The position numbers and the translations under genes were made by a program. From contig OU365335.1 in assembly GCA_910822395.1 (NCBI GenBank), forward strand, positions 496,001-560,000: a DNA stretch of 64,000 nucleotides, written 5' to 3'. Position 1 is the first letter of the stretch. Every line of letters starts with the position of its first letter. Of this stretch, positions 55,914-63,047 are shown one piece after another. The notes beneath the pieces are model-generated. The model was not told where the DNA came from. It saw only the letters and a program-made list of their open reading frames with translations, and ran no database searches. Source of the DNA: Pseudoclavibacter triregionum. Its GTDB lineage: Bacteria; Actinomycetota; Actinomycetes; Actinomycetales; Microbacteriaceae.

Positions 55914-56143
55914 TCAGAACCCAACCGCATCGCGTATGCCCCGCAACGTCGCCGCGAAGCCAGCGATGTGCTCCTCGGTGCGGTCGATATTGGGCATCAA
56001 CCGGAGACCGGCGCGCCCGCGCTTGACGGCCGGGTATCGGAAGACGGGCACGAGGTACCCCGCGTCGTGAGCACGCTCGCGCACCTGCTCCGCATCGCTC
56101 TCAGCACCGATCCGGGTAGTGGTGATGTCGCGCGTCAGACTTA
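55914..56143 (-). pseudogene. PLP aminotransferase (class II) C-terminal remnant
   Basis: The last ~75 codons of a minus-strand gene: ITTTRIGAESDAEQVRERAH, DAGYLVPVFRYPAVKRGRAG, LRLMPNIDRTEEHIAGFAAT and RGIRDAVGF then TGA. This is the small-domain end of alpha-oxoamine-synthase or glycine-acetyltransferase-like enzymes. The upstream part is cut off by the MITE at 56144. No start codon. Confidence 0.75.
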
Positions 56144-56221
56144 GGCCGTGTTGCTAAATCCATTGCAAGGCGGCAGGGATCTGCCTCTCCGCCGCTTTGC
56201 AATGGATTTAGCAACACGTCC
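56144..56221. mobile_element. 78-bp MITE with IS5-like ends
   Basis: 25-bp inverted repeats, one mismatch: GGCCGTGTTGCTAAATCCAT at the left and ATGGATTTAGCAACACGTCC at the right, flanked by TA on both sides (56142-56143, 56222-56223). The ends match those of the IS remnant at 53057. It has no coding capacity. Confidence 0.85.
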
Positions 56222-56445
56222 TAGCGCGCGGGCCCGGCTCCGATCCCCAAGGCTCCCGCCCCGTCGCCTCATCCGCGGCGGGGCGGTGTCCTTGGCGGGG
56301 CCGAGGTGCGGGTCGTCCGACCATTCGTGTCGCTCGGATGACCGCGCTCTCGGGCCCGAGCGGTCCGCCGCCGCGAGGTAGGCTTGCCCCACGGCGCGAC
56401 GGCGCGCCGCGGCCGCGCCCCGGGCCCGATCTCGGGGTCCACACC

Positions 56446-57426
56446 ATGTCCGATACCGCGCTCACCCCCCGAGAGCCCGCCCCGGACACCTCCGCGATCG
56501 AGGTGCCGAGGCTCGACCTCGCCGCCTTCCAGTCCGCCGTCTCGCAGTCGTTCGTGCCGCTGCGCGTGACGAGCCCGCGCGGCGACGGCTTCCGCGGATC
56601 GCTGAGCCAGACGATCGTGAACGGCGTCTCGTTCACGTCCGTCCGCGCCGACGAGCAGCTCGTCGAGCGCACCGCCGAGCTCATCGAGCAGTCGCCGCGC
56701 AAGTACTTCAAGATCTCCCTCCAGCTCGAGGGCTCCTCGCGGATCACCCAGGACGGCCGCGAGGTCGAGCTCATGCCCGGCGACCTCGCGATCTACGACA
56801 CGAGCCGCCCGTACACGCTGAGCTTCGACTCGCCCTTCCTCGTCATGGTCATCCAGATGCCGCACGACAAGCTCGACATCCCGCGGGACCTCGTCGGCAA
56901 GATGACCGCCGTGCGCCTCGACGGCGACGAGGGCCTCGGCCGCGTCGTGTCGCCGTTTCTCGCGACGCTGGGCGCCGACCTCGACGCGCTCGAGGGTCCG
57001 GCCGGCGTGCGGCTCGCGCAGAGCGCGATCGACCTGCTCGAGACGCTCTTCGCCCACGAGCTCGACGTCGCGCGCCTCGCCGCGGATCCGCACCGCCAGC
57101 TCATGCAGCGCATCCGCGACCACATCGACGAGCACCTCGGCGAGCCCGACCTCGGCCCCACGACGATCGCCGCCGCGAACTTCATCTCGGTGCGCCACCT
57201 CCACGCGCTCTTCCAGGAGGAGGGCATCACGGTGTCGTCGTACATCCGCTCGCGCCGCCTCGAGCGCTGCTACCTCTCGCTCACGAACCCGCTCGAGCTG
57301 GCTCAGCCGATTTCCGCAATCGGCATGAAATGGGGCTTCCCCGACCCGGCGCATTTCTCGCGCGTCTTCAAGGCGGCGTACCAGGAGTCGCCGAAGACGG
57401 TGCGGGGGCGGATCCAGGGGCGGTAG
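56446..57426 (+). CDS. AraC-family regulator (FeaR-like position)
   Basis: 326 residues. N-terminal cupin-like sensing domain (about 30-190): RKYFKISLQLEGSSRITQDG, EVELMPGDLAIYDTSRPYTL. C-terminal AraC double helix-turn-helix: RIRDHIDEHLGEPDLGPTTI, NFISVRHLHALFQEEGITVS, YIRSRRLERCYLSL and AIGMKWGFPDPAHFSRVFKA. In E. coli, FeaR of this build activates the amine oxidase gene tynA. Here the gene directly followed the amine oxidase before the island inserted, supporting the same job. ATG 56446. Confidence 0.9.
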   Translation: MSDTALTPREPAPDTSAIEVPRLDLAAFQSAVSQSFVPLRVTSPRGDGFRGSLSQTIVNGVSFTSVRADEQLVERTAELIEQSPRKYFKISLQLEGSSRITQDGREVELMPGDLAIYDTSRPYTLSFDSPFLVMVIQMPHDKLDIPRDLVGKMTAVRLDGDEGLGRVVSPFLATLGADLDALEGPAGVRLAQSAIDLLETLFAHELDVARLAADPHRQLMQRIRDHIDEHLGEPDLGPTTIAAANFISVRHLHALFQEEGITVSSYIRSRRLERCYLSLTNPLELAQPISAIGMKWGFPDPAHFSRVFKAAYQESPKTVRGRIQGR

Positions 57427-57445
57427 GGGTCAGCCCGCCCCGTCG

Positions 57446-58612
57446 TCAGGCGATGACCCGAAGCGCCTCCGGGGCCCTGAACCGCTGAGGGTAGGTCCCC
57501 CCGATCGGCGCGAGGATTCCCAGCTCGACGAGCGGCTGGACGAGGTTGCTCGCCGCCTGATAGCTCACGCCGAGCTCCTTCGAAAGCCAGCTGACCGTCA
57601 CGACGGGCTGGCCGATGAGCAGGCCGGGGACCTGCTCGATCGCTCCCCTCCTGCCGAGCGACCTGATGCGATCCAGGAAGTCCTTCTCGAGCGCGAGCAT
57701 GTCCTCGAAGCGACGGGCGGTGTCCTGGGCGCTGGCCTCGATCCCCTCGGCGAAGAACGCGACCCAGGGATCCCACTCCCCCGTCTCGCTGACCCGGGCG
57801 AGCCCCTCCTGATAGGCCGCTCGACGGCGCTCGAACCAGGGCGACACGGAGAGCACGGGCGTCGCGACCGCTCCGCGGGCGAGCAGGTGCGCCACGATGA
57901 GGAGCCGGCCGAGCCGGCCGTTCCCGTCGTTGAAGGGGTGGATGGTCTCGAACTGGTAGTGCGACATCGCCGCGGACACCACCGGGCTGAGGCCGGGCTG
58001 CTCTGCCTGCATCCAGTCGAGCAGATCGCGGAGGAGCGCATCGAGGGCGACTCCGGGCGGCGGCGGAACGAACCTCGCGTCATCGAAGCCGCGGCCGCGG
58101 GCCCCGACGACGACCTGGATAGTCCGGACTCGCCCGGCGTCCGCGGTGTCGGCCCTCGTACCTTCGACGAGCGTCGCGTGAAGGCTCGAGAGAAGGCCGA
58201 CGGTCAGGCGCCTCCCGCTCGCGAGCTCCTCCATGCACTGGTCTGATGCCCGCAGGTAGTTGAGCACCTCTGCGACGTCGTCGCTGGCCGCGAATCCGTC
58301 GAGCGCGGCGTCGCCGGCGACGATGTCCTCGAGAGGAGCGAACGTCCCCTCGAGTGCGGAAGTGCTCTCAGCTTCGCGGCGGAGCGTGGGGCGAGCGAGG
58401 ATCGCCGGATTCGGCAGCAGCGTCGAGGCCTGGGCCAGCCGCCCGAGCGCATGCATCGCGTCGCCGACCGTCGACCATGTGCGTCCGGACAGATCGGGGA
58501 CGCCGCCGAGCGGGTGCGGCACATAGGCATGGCCCTCGTAGCTGCGCCCGGTCGCATCCGTGCCGCTGATGGGCGTGAGGTCACCGATCGGGCTGCTCTC
58601 GAACCTCTTCAT
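57446..58612 (-). CDS. Fic-domain AMP-transferase with inhibitory motif and wHTH
   Basis: 388 residues. Fic catalytic motif HPFNDGNGRLGR at residues 225-236, complete with His, acidic residue and Arg. The inhibition motif T-x-x-x-E-G (TSALEG, 84-89) lies N-terminal to it, so this is a class II, self-inhibited Fic protein. The C-terminus has a winged helix (VSWLSKELGVSYQAASNLVQ, then PLVELGILAP). Fic enzymes attach AMP to target proteins; the target is unknown. ATG 58612 with GGAGG upstream. Its promoter lies between inverted repeats that could be the binding site for its own wHTH. Confidence 0.93.
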   Translation of the reverse strand: MKRFESSPIGDLTPISGTDATGRSYEGHAYVPHPLGGVPDLSGRTWSTVGDAMHALGRLAQASTLLPNPAILARPTLRREAESTSALEGTFAPLEDIVAGDAALDGFAASDDVAEVLNYLRASDQCMEELASGRRLTVGLLSSLHATLVEGTRADTADAGRVRTIQVVVGARGRGFDDARFVPPPPGVALDALLRDLLDWMQAEQPGLSPVVSAAMSHYQFETIHPFNDGNGRLGRLLIVAHLLARGAVATPVLSVSPWFERRRAAYQEGLARVSETGEWDPWVAFFAEGIEASAQDTARRFEDMLALEKDFLDRIRSLGRRGAIEQVPGLLIGQPVVTVSWLSKELGVSYQAASNLVQPLVELGILAPIGGTYPQRFRAPEALRVIA

Positions 58613-58625
58613 GCGATGCCTCCGA

Positions 58626-58699
58626 CGACTTGAAACCACACCAGCAAGATTCAATTTTGGTCGACAAATATTGAAAGCTGGCTGTCCACTTTCAAGTCG
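58626..58699 (-). promoter_or_regulatory. fic promoter flanked by inverted repeats
   Basis: On the minus strand: TTGAAA (58695-58690), 17-bp spacer, AATATT (58672-58667). CGACTTGAAA (58626-58635) and TTTCAAGTCG (58690-58699) form a 10-bp inverted repeat around it. The stretch is unusually AT-rich for this genome and also faces the Pr6Pr gene. Confidence 0.6.
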
Positions 58700-58737
58700 C
58701 GGTACCCGCCCATGGCCCCGCAGCGACGCTCGACCCC

Positions 58738-59436
58738 GTGCAGAGCCGCATCGACGACGACCGCGAGCGCCGAGACGCCGCGCCGGCCCGCAGCTGGCGC
58801 GACCCCGACCACCCGGCCATCCGCGCCATCCGCGCCGTCGCCGGCCTCGTCACCGTCACCGCGGTCGTCACGAACTTCGCCCGAGCCGTCCTCGGCGTCT
58901 CGACGAACACGCCCGTCGAGGTGCTCTCGCAGTACACGAACCTCTCGTGCCTGCTGCTCGGCGGCGTCACCCTCGTCGGCGCCGCGGTCCGCCGCGAGCG
59001 CCTGCCCAGATGGTGGGATGCCCTGCGCGGCTGCGCCGCCTTCGCGCTCGTCATGACGGGCCTCATCTCCGCGCTCCTCGTCGCGAAGCCCGGCGAGATG
59101 CAGAGCTGGGACCTCCCCTGGTGGAACCTCACCCAGCACCGCTACCTCCCGATCGTCGCGCTGCTCGAGTGGCTCGTCGTGCGGATGGCCGTGCGCGGGC
59201 GCTGGACCCGCCCGCTGTGGTGGCTCTGCTACCCCTTCGCCTTCCTCGCGTACACGTGGATCCGCGGCGCCTTCGCGCACTGGTGTCCGTACGGATTCCT
59301 CGACCCGACGCGGGATGGCGGGTGGCCGGCGGTCCTGCAGACGACCGCCCTCGTCGTGCCCGCGTTCCTCGCGGTCGCGATCGTCGTGCACCTGCTCGGG
59401 GGGTTCACGGCGGCGCGCCGGCGCGAGCCGGCGTAG
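58738..59436 (+). CDS. Pr6Pr-family membrane protein
   Basis: 232 residues, about six membrane helices: IRAVAGLVTVTAVVTNFARA, YTNLSCLLLGGVTLVGAAV, CAAFALVMTGLISALLVAKP, RYLPIVALLEWLVVRM, WLCYPFAFLAYTWIRGAFAH and VVPAFLAVAIVVHLLGGF. FxxQSN/YTNLS and the HxxxP-W-Y pattern match the Pr6Pr (FAR-17a/AIG1-like) family in actinobacteria, function unknown. GTG 58738. Divergent from fic; no ribosome site is clear. Confidence 0.8.
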   Translation: MQSRIDDDRERRDAAPARSWRDPDHPAIRAIRAVAGLVTVTAVVTNFARAVLGVSTNTPVEVLSQYTNLSCLLLGGVTLVGAAVRRERLPRWWDALRGCAAFALVMTGLISALLVAKPGEMQSWDLPWWNLTQHRYLPIVALLEWLVVRMAVRGRWTRPLWWLCYPFAFLAYTWIRGAFAHWCPYGFLDPTRDGGWPAVLQTTALVVPAFLAVAIVVHLLGGFTAARRREPA

Positions 59437-59521
59437 CGCGTCGACTCGCGTTCTCTCTTGACGAGCGGACGTCGGCGTCGCAGCGCCCAGGCGCCCGGAA
59501 TACTCTCCCAGCACCCCCCTC

Positions 59522-59551
59522 TTGCGCGCGCCGCAGGATCGTATATGATCC
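59522..59551 (+). promoter_or_regulatory. Promoter and operator candidate of the homoprotocatechuate operon
   Basis: TTGCGC (59522-59527), 16-bp spacer, TATGAT (59544-59549), about 80 bp before the FAH-RraA gene. GGATCGTATATGATCC (59536-59551) is a palindrome (arms GGATC/GATCC with symmetric AT flanks) over the -10 box, a likely site for the GntR protein encoded downstream. Confidence 0.65.
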
Positions 59552-59628
59552 CAGATAACGCCGCGAGGACGCGGATCCGGAGCCCCCGGAGACGCCCCGC
59601 CGGCCCCGCACCGACGCGAGAGGACGCC

Positions 59629-61092
59629 ATGCCGACCGACTTCACGACCGGCGAGCACCGACCGGGCAAGATCGTCGCCCTCCACCTCAACTACCCGTCG
59701 CGCATCGCGCAGCGCGGCCGCTCCCCCAAGGCCCCCGGCTACTTCATCAAGCCGGCCTCCTCCATCGCGAGCACGGGCGACGTCATCGAGCGCCCGAAGG
59801 GCACGGAGCTCCTCGCCTACGAGGGCGAGATCGCGCTCATCATCGGCGAGACGTGCCGCCGCGTCTCCCCCGAGGACGGCTGGTCGAAGGTCTCCGGCAT
59901 CACCGCCGCGAACGACTGGGGCCTCTACGACCTCCGCCACGCCGACAAGGGCTCGAACGTGAAGAACAAGGGCGGCGACGGCTACACGCCGCTCGGCCCC
60001 GAGATCATCCCGGCCGCCGGCCTCGACCCGAAGGCGCTCCGCGTCCGCACCTGGGTCAACGGCGAGCTCAAGCAGGACGACACGACCGAGGGCCTCGTCT
60101 TCCCCTTCGGCCAGCTCGTCGCCGACCTCTCGCAGCTCATGACGCTCGAGCCGGGCGACATCATCCTCACCGGCACCCCGGCCGGATCGTCCGTCGCCCA
60201 GCCCGGCGACACGGTCGAGGTCGAGGTCGACGCCCCGACCGCCCCCGGCGCCCCGACGACGGGCCGCCTCGTCACGAAGGTCGTCGAGTCGGAGTTCGAG
60301 ATGGCCGCGTTCGGCGCCCTGCCGAAGGTCGACGACGAGCAGCGCGCCGAGGCGTGGGGCTCGCGCGAGGCCGCCGGCCTCCCCGACCCGCGCGCGATCC
60401 TCAACGACGAGATGCGCGCACGCATCGAGTCGGTCGCCGTCGCGACGATCTGGGCCCAGATGAACAAGCGCGGCATCCCGAACTGCACGATCGACGGCGT
60501 CACGAGCAATAAGCCCGGCCGCCGCATCCTCGGCTTCGCCCACACGCTCCGCTACATCCCCAAGCGCGAGGACCTCTTCAAGGAGTTCGGCGGCGGCTTC
60601 AATGCCCAGAAGCAGGCCATCGACTCCGTGAAGCCCGGCGATGTCGTCGTCATGGAGGCCCGCGGCGAGAAGGGCACCGGCACCGTCGGCGACGTCCTCG
60701 CCATGCGCGCCCAGTTCCTCGGCGCCGACGCGATCGTCACCGACGGCGGCGTGCGGGACTCGGCCGCCGTCGGCGAGCTCGACATCCCCGTCTACTCGGT
60801 CGGCAACCACCCGGCCGTCCTCGGCCGCCGCCACGTCCCGTGGGAGGTCGGCGGCACGATCGCCTGCGGCGGCACCGCCGTGCAGCCGGGCGACGTCATC
60901 ATCGGCGACGACGACGGCATCGTCGTCATCCCGCCCGCCCTCCTCGAGGAGGTCATCGCCGACGCCGAGGCGCAGGAGCTCCAGGACTCCTGGGTCTTCG
61001 AGCAGGTGAAGCACGGCGAGAAGGTCGACGGCCTCTTTCCGCCGAACGCCGAGTGGAAGGCGAAGTTCGAGGCCTGGAAGGCGAGCCGCTAG
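59629..61092 (+). CDS. FAH-family isomerase/decarboxylase fused to RraA-like aldolase
   Basis: 487 residues, two enzymes in one chain. Residues ~15-235 are a fumarylacetoacetate-hydrolase fold (HpaG-like): EGEIALIIGE with metal-binding Glu, ITAANDWGLYDLRHADKGSN, and EPGDIILTGTPAGSS. Residues ~265-475 are an RraA/HMG-aldolase domain: VAVATIWAQMNKRGIPNCTI, GDVLAMRAQFLGADAIVTDG with the following VRD (Arg376, Asp377; anion and metal site), and GGTAVQPGDVIIGDDDGIVV. HpaG acts after ring opening of homoprotocatechuate; the RraA part could do the final retro-aldol step in place of HpaI. ATG 59629 with GAGAGGA upstream. First gene of an operon with gntR and hpaD. Confidence 0.88.
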   Translation: MPTDFTTGEHRPGKIVALHLNYPSRIAQRGRSPKAPGYFIKPASSIASTGDVIERPKGTELLAYEGEIALIIGETCRRVSPEDGWSKVSGITAANDWGLYDLRHADKGSNVKNKGGDGYTPLGPEIIPAAGLDPKALRVRTWVNGELKQDDTTEGLVFPFGQLVADLSQLMTLEPGDIILTGTPAGSSVAQPGDTVEVEVDAPTAPGAPTTGRLVTKVVESEFEMAAFGALPKVDDEQRAEAWGSREAAGLPDPRAILNDEMRARIESVAVATIWAQMNKRGIPNCTIDGVTSNKPGRRILGFAHTLRYIPKREDLFKEFGGGFNAQKQAIDSVKPGDVVVMEARGEKGTGTVGDVLAMRAQFLGADAIVTDGGVRDSAAVGELDIPVYSVGNHPAVLGRRHVPWEVGGTIACGGTAVQPGDVIIGDDDGIVVIPPALLEEVIADAEAQELQDSWVFEQVKHGEKVDGLFPPNAEWKAKFEAWKASR

Positions 61093-61094
61093 CC

Positions 61095-61862
61095 ATGTCC
61101 GACGAGCTCGCGATCGGCGGCGCCTCCGAGGCCGCGGAGGCGCAGTCCGCTGAGCCCCAGGCCTCGAAGGCGCAGCGCGCGCGCGAGTTCATCCGGGGCC
61201 GGATCGCCGACGGCACCTACACCCCGGGCACCCGCCTCGTCCTCGGCCAGATCGCGCGCGAGCTCGGCATGAGCCCCGTGCCGGTGCGCGAGGCGGTGCG
61301 GATGCTCGAGGCGGAGGGATCCGTCTCATACGCCCACAACATCGGCGCGCAGGTCGCCGTCCTCGACGCGGACGTCTACGTCGACACGATGCAGACGCTC
61401 GCGCTCGTCGAGGGCTACGCGACCGCCCTCTCGGCCCCGCACCTCACGCCCGAGGACCTCGAGGAGGCCCGCGAGGCGAACGAGGAGCTCGGCCGCGCCC
61501 TCGCCGACTTCGACCCGGCCGCCTTCACCCGCGCGAACCAGCGCTTCCACCGGATCCTCGCCGGCCGCTGCCCGAACTCGCACATCCTCGACCTCTGCGA
61601 GCGCGGATGGGCCCGCATGCAGACCCTCCGCGAGACGAGCCTCGGCTTCGTGCCGGGACGCGCCTCGACCGCGCACGCCGAGCACGTGGCCATCCTCGAG
61701 CTCATCGAGTCGGCGGCGAGCCAGGAGGAGGTCGAGCGCGCGGCGCGGAAGCACCGCCTCGACACCCTCGAGGCCTTCCTCACCCGGATGGCCGAGACGG
61801 CGCCGGCCGGGGCCATCCCGCCCGAGGCCGCGCCCTCACCCCAAGACCCCCAGCACCCCTGA
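61095..61862 (+). CDS. GntR-family regulator (FCD type) of the aromatic operon
   Basis: 255 residues. DNA-binding part: AREFIRGRIADGTYTPGTRL, then QIARELGMSPVPVREAVRML (recognition helix) and the wing EGSVSYAHNIGAQVAVL. FCD domain with the ligand/metal His set: NQRFHRILAGRCPN and STAHAEHVAILELIE. Starts 2 bp after the FAH-RraA stop and ends 39 bp before hpaD, so it is inside the operon it probably controls; the palindrome at 59536 is the likely site. Confidence 0.9.
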   Translation: MSDELAIGGASEAAEAQSAEPQASKAQRAREFIRGRIADGTYTPGTRLVLGQIARELGMSPVPVREAVRMLEAEGSVSYAHNIGAQVAVLDADVYVDTMQTLALVEGYATALSAPHLTPEDLEEAREANEELGRALADFDPAAFTRANQRFHRILAGRCPNSHILDLCERGWARMQTLRETSLGFVPGRASTAHAEHVAILELIESAASQEEVERAARKHRLDTLEAFLTRMAETAPAGAIPPEAAPSPQDPQHP

Positions 61863-61901
61863 TCCCGTCACCCACCACCCAGCACAGCAAGGACGCTCAC
61901 C

Positions 61902-63047
61902 ATGTCTGCTCTCTCCGACCGCACGATGACCTCGTCGGGCTTCTACGTCACGAAGGAAGCCCCGATCGAGACGAACAACCCGGTTCCCACCCCGTCCGTC
62001 CCCGCGCCGGACATCCTCCGCTGCGCCTACATGGAGCTCGTCGTCACCGACCTCGCCAAGTCGCGCGAGTTCTACGTCAACGTGCTCGGCCTCACCGTGA
62101 CGGAGGAGGACGACGAGGTCATCTACCTCCGCTCGCTCGAGGAGTTCATCCACCACAACCTCGTGCTCCGCAAGGGCCCCGTCGCCGCCGTCGCCGTGTT
62201 CTCGTACCGCGTGCGCACGCCGGAGGACGTCGACAAGGCCGAGGCCTGGTACCAGGAGCTCGGCTGCCGCGTCGAGCGCAAGAAGGACGGCTTCACCAAG
62301 GGCATCGGCGACTCGGTGCGCGTCACCGACCCGCTCGGCTTCCCCTACGAGTTCTTCTACGAGACCGAGCACGTCGAGCGTCTCGCGTGGCGCTACGACC
62401 TCTACACGCCTGGCGCGCTCGTCCGCCTCGACCACTTCAACCAGGTCACGCCGGACGTCCCCCGCGCCGTCCGCCACTACCAGGACCTCGGCTTCCGCGT
62501 GACGGAGGACATCCAGGACCAGGAGGGCACCGTCTACGCCGCGTGGCTGCGCCGCAAGCCGACGGTCCACGACACCGCCGCGACCGGCGGCGACGGCCCC
62601 CGCATGCACCACGTCGCGTTCTCGACGCACGAGAAGCACAACATCCTCGCCATCTGCGACAAGCTCGGCGCGCTCCGCATGTCGGACGCCATCGAGCGCG
62701 GCCCCGGCCGCCACGGCGTCTCGAACGCGTTCTACCTCTACCTCCGCGACCCGGACGGCCACCGCGTCGAGATCTACACGCAGGACTACTACACGGGCGA
62801 CCCGGACAACCCGGTCGTCACGTGGGACGTCCACGACAACCAGCGCCGCGACTGGTGGGGCAATCCGGTCGTCCCGTCCTGGTACACGGACGCATCGCTC
62901 GTCCTCGACCTCGACGGCAACCCGCAGCCGGTCGTCGCGCGCACGGACGCCTCGGAGATGGAGAAGACCATCGGCGCCGACGGCTTCTCGTACACGCGCA
63001 AGGAGGACGGCACGGCCGAGGGCTTCAAGCTCGGCAACACGCTCTAG
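61902..63047 (+). CDS. hpaD: 3,4-dihydroxyphenylacetate (homoprotocatechuate) 2,3-dioxygenase
   Basis: 381 residues, vicinal-oxygen-chelate extradiol dioxygenase like the Brevibacterium Fe and Arthrobacter Mn enzymes. Metal ligands by alignment from memory: His178 (RLDHFNQVTPDV), His237 (PRMHHVAFSTHEKHN) and Glu290 (HRVEIYTQDYY), spaced as in the known H155/H214/E267 set. Other conserved stretches: IERGPGRHGVSNAFYLYLRD and RRDWWGNPVVPSWY. Opens homoprotocatechuate next to the diol. AAGGA lies upstream of ATG 61902. Stop overlaps the convergent membrane protein stop (CTAG). Confidence 0.95.
   Translation: MSALSDRTMTSSGFYVTKEAPIETNNPVPTPSVPAPDILRCAYMELVVTDLAKSREFYVNVLGLTVTEEDDEVIYLRSLEEFIHHNLVLRKGPVAAVAVFSYRVRTPEDVDKAEAWYQELGCRVERKKDGFTKGIGDSVRVTDPLGFPYEFFYETEHVERLAWRYDLYTPGALVRLDHFNQVTPDVPRAVRHYQDLGFRVTEDIQDQEGTVYAAWLRRKPTVHDTAATGGDGPRMHHVAFSTHEKHNILAICDKLGALRMSDAIERGPGRHGVSNAFYLYLRDPDGHRVEIYTQDYYTGDPDNPVVTWDVHDNQRRDWWGNPVVPSWYTDASLVLDLDGNPQPVVARTDASEMEKTIGADGFSYTRKEDGTAEGFKLGNTL

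Larger units (their letters stand above)
53057..56221. mobile_element. TA-flanked island with efflux pump (IS5-like remnant to MITE)
   Basis: The left end GGCCGTGTTGCTAAAT (53057) and right end ATTTAGCAACACGTCC (to 56221) are inverted repeats with one mismatch, flanked by TA at 53055-53056 and 56222-56223. TA duplication fits the IS427 group of the IS5 family. Removing the segment restores GGCTAGCGCGCG, and the amine oxidase keeps its TAG. Contents: truncated transposase, truncated SDR gene, MFS efflux gene, tetR, an aminotransferase end, and a MITE. The cargo genes use A/T-ending codons far more than their neighbours, pointing to transfer. Confidence 0.85.
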
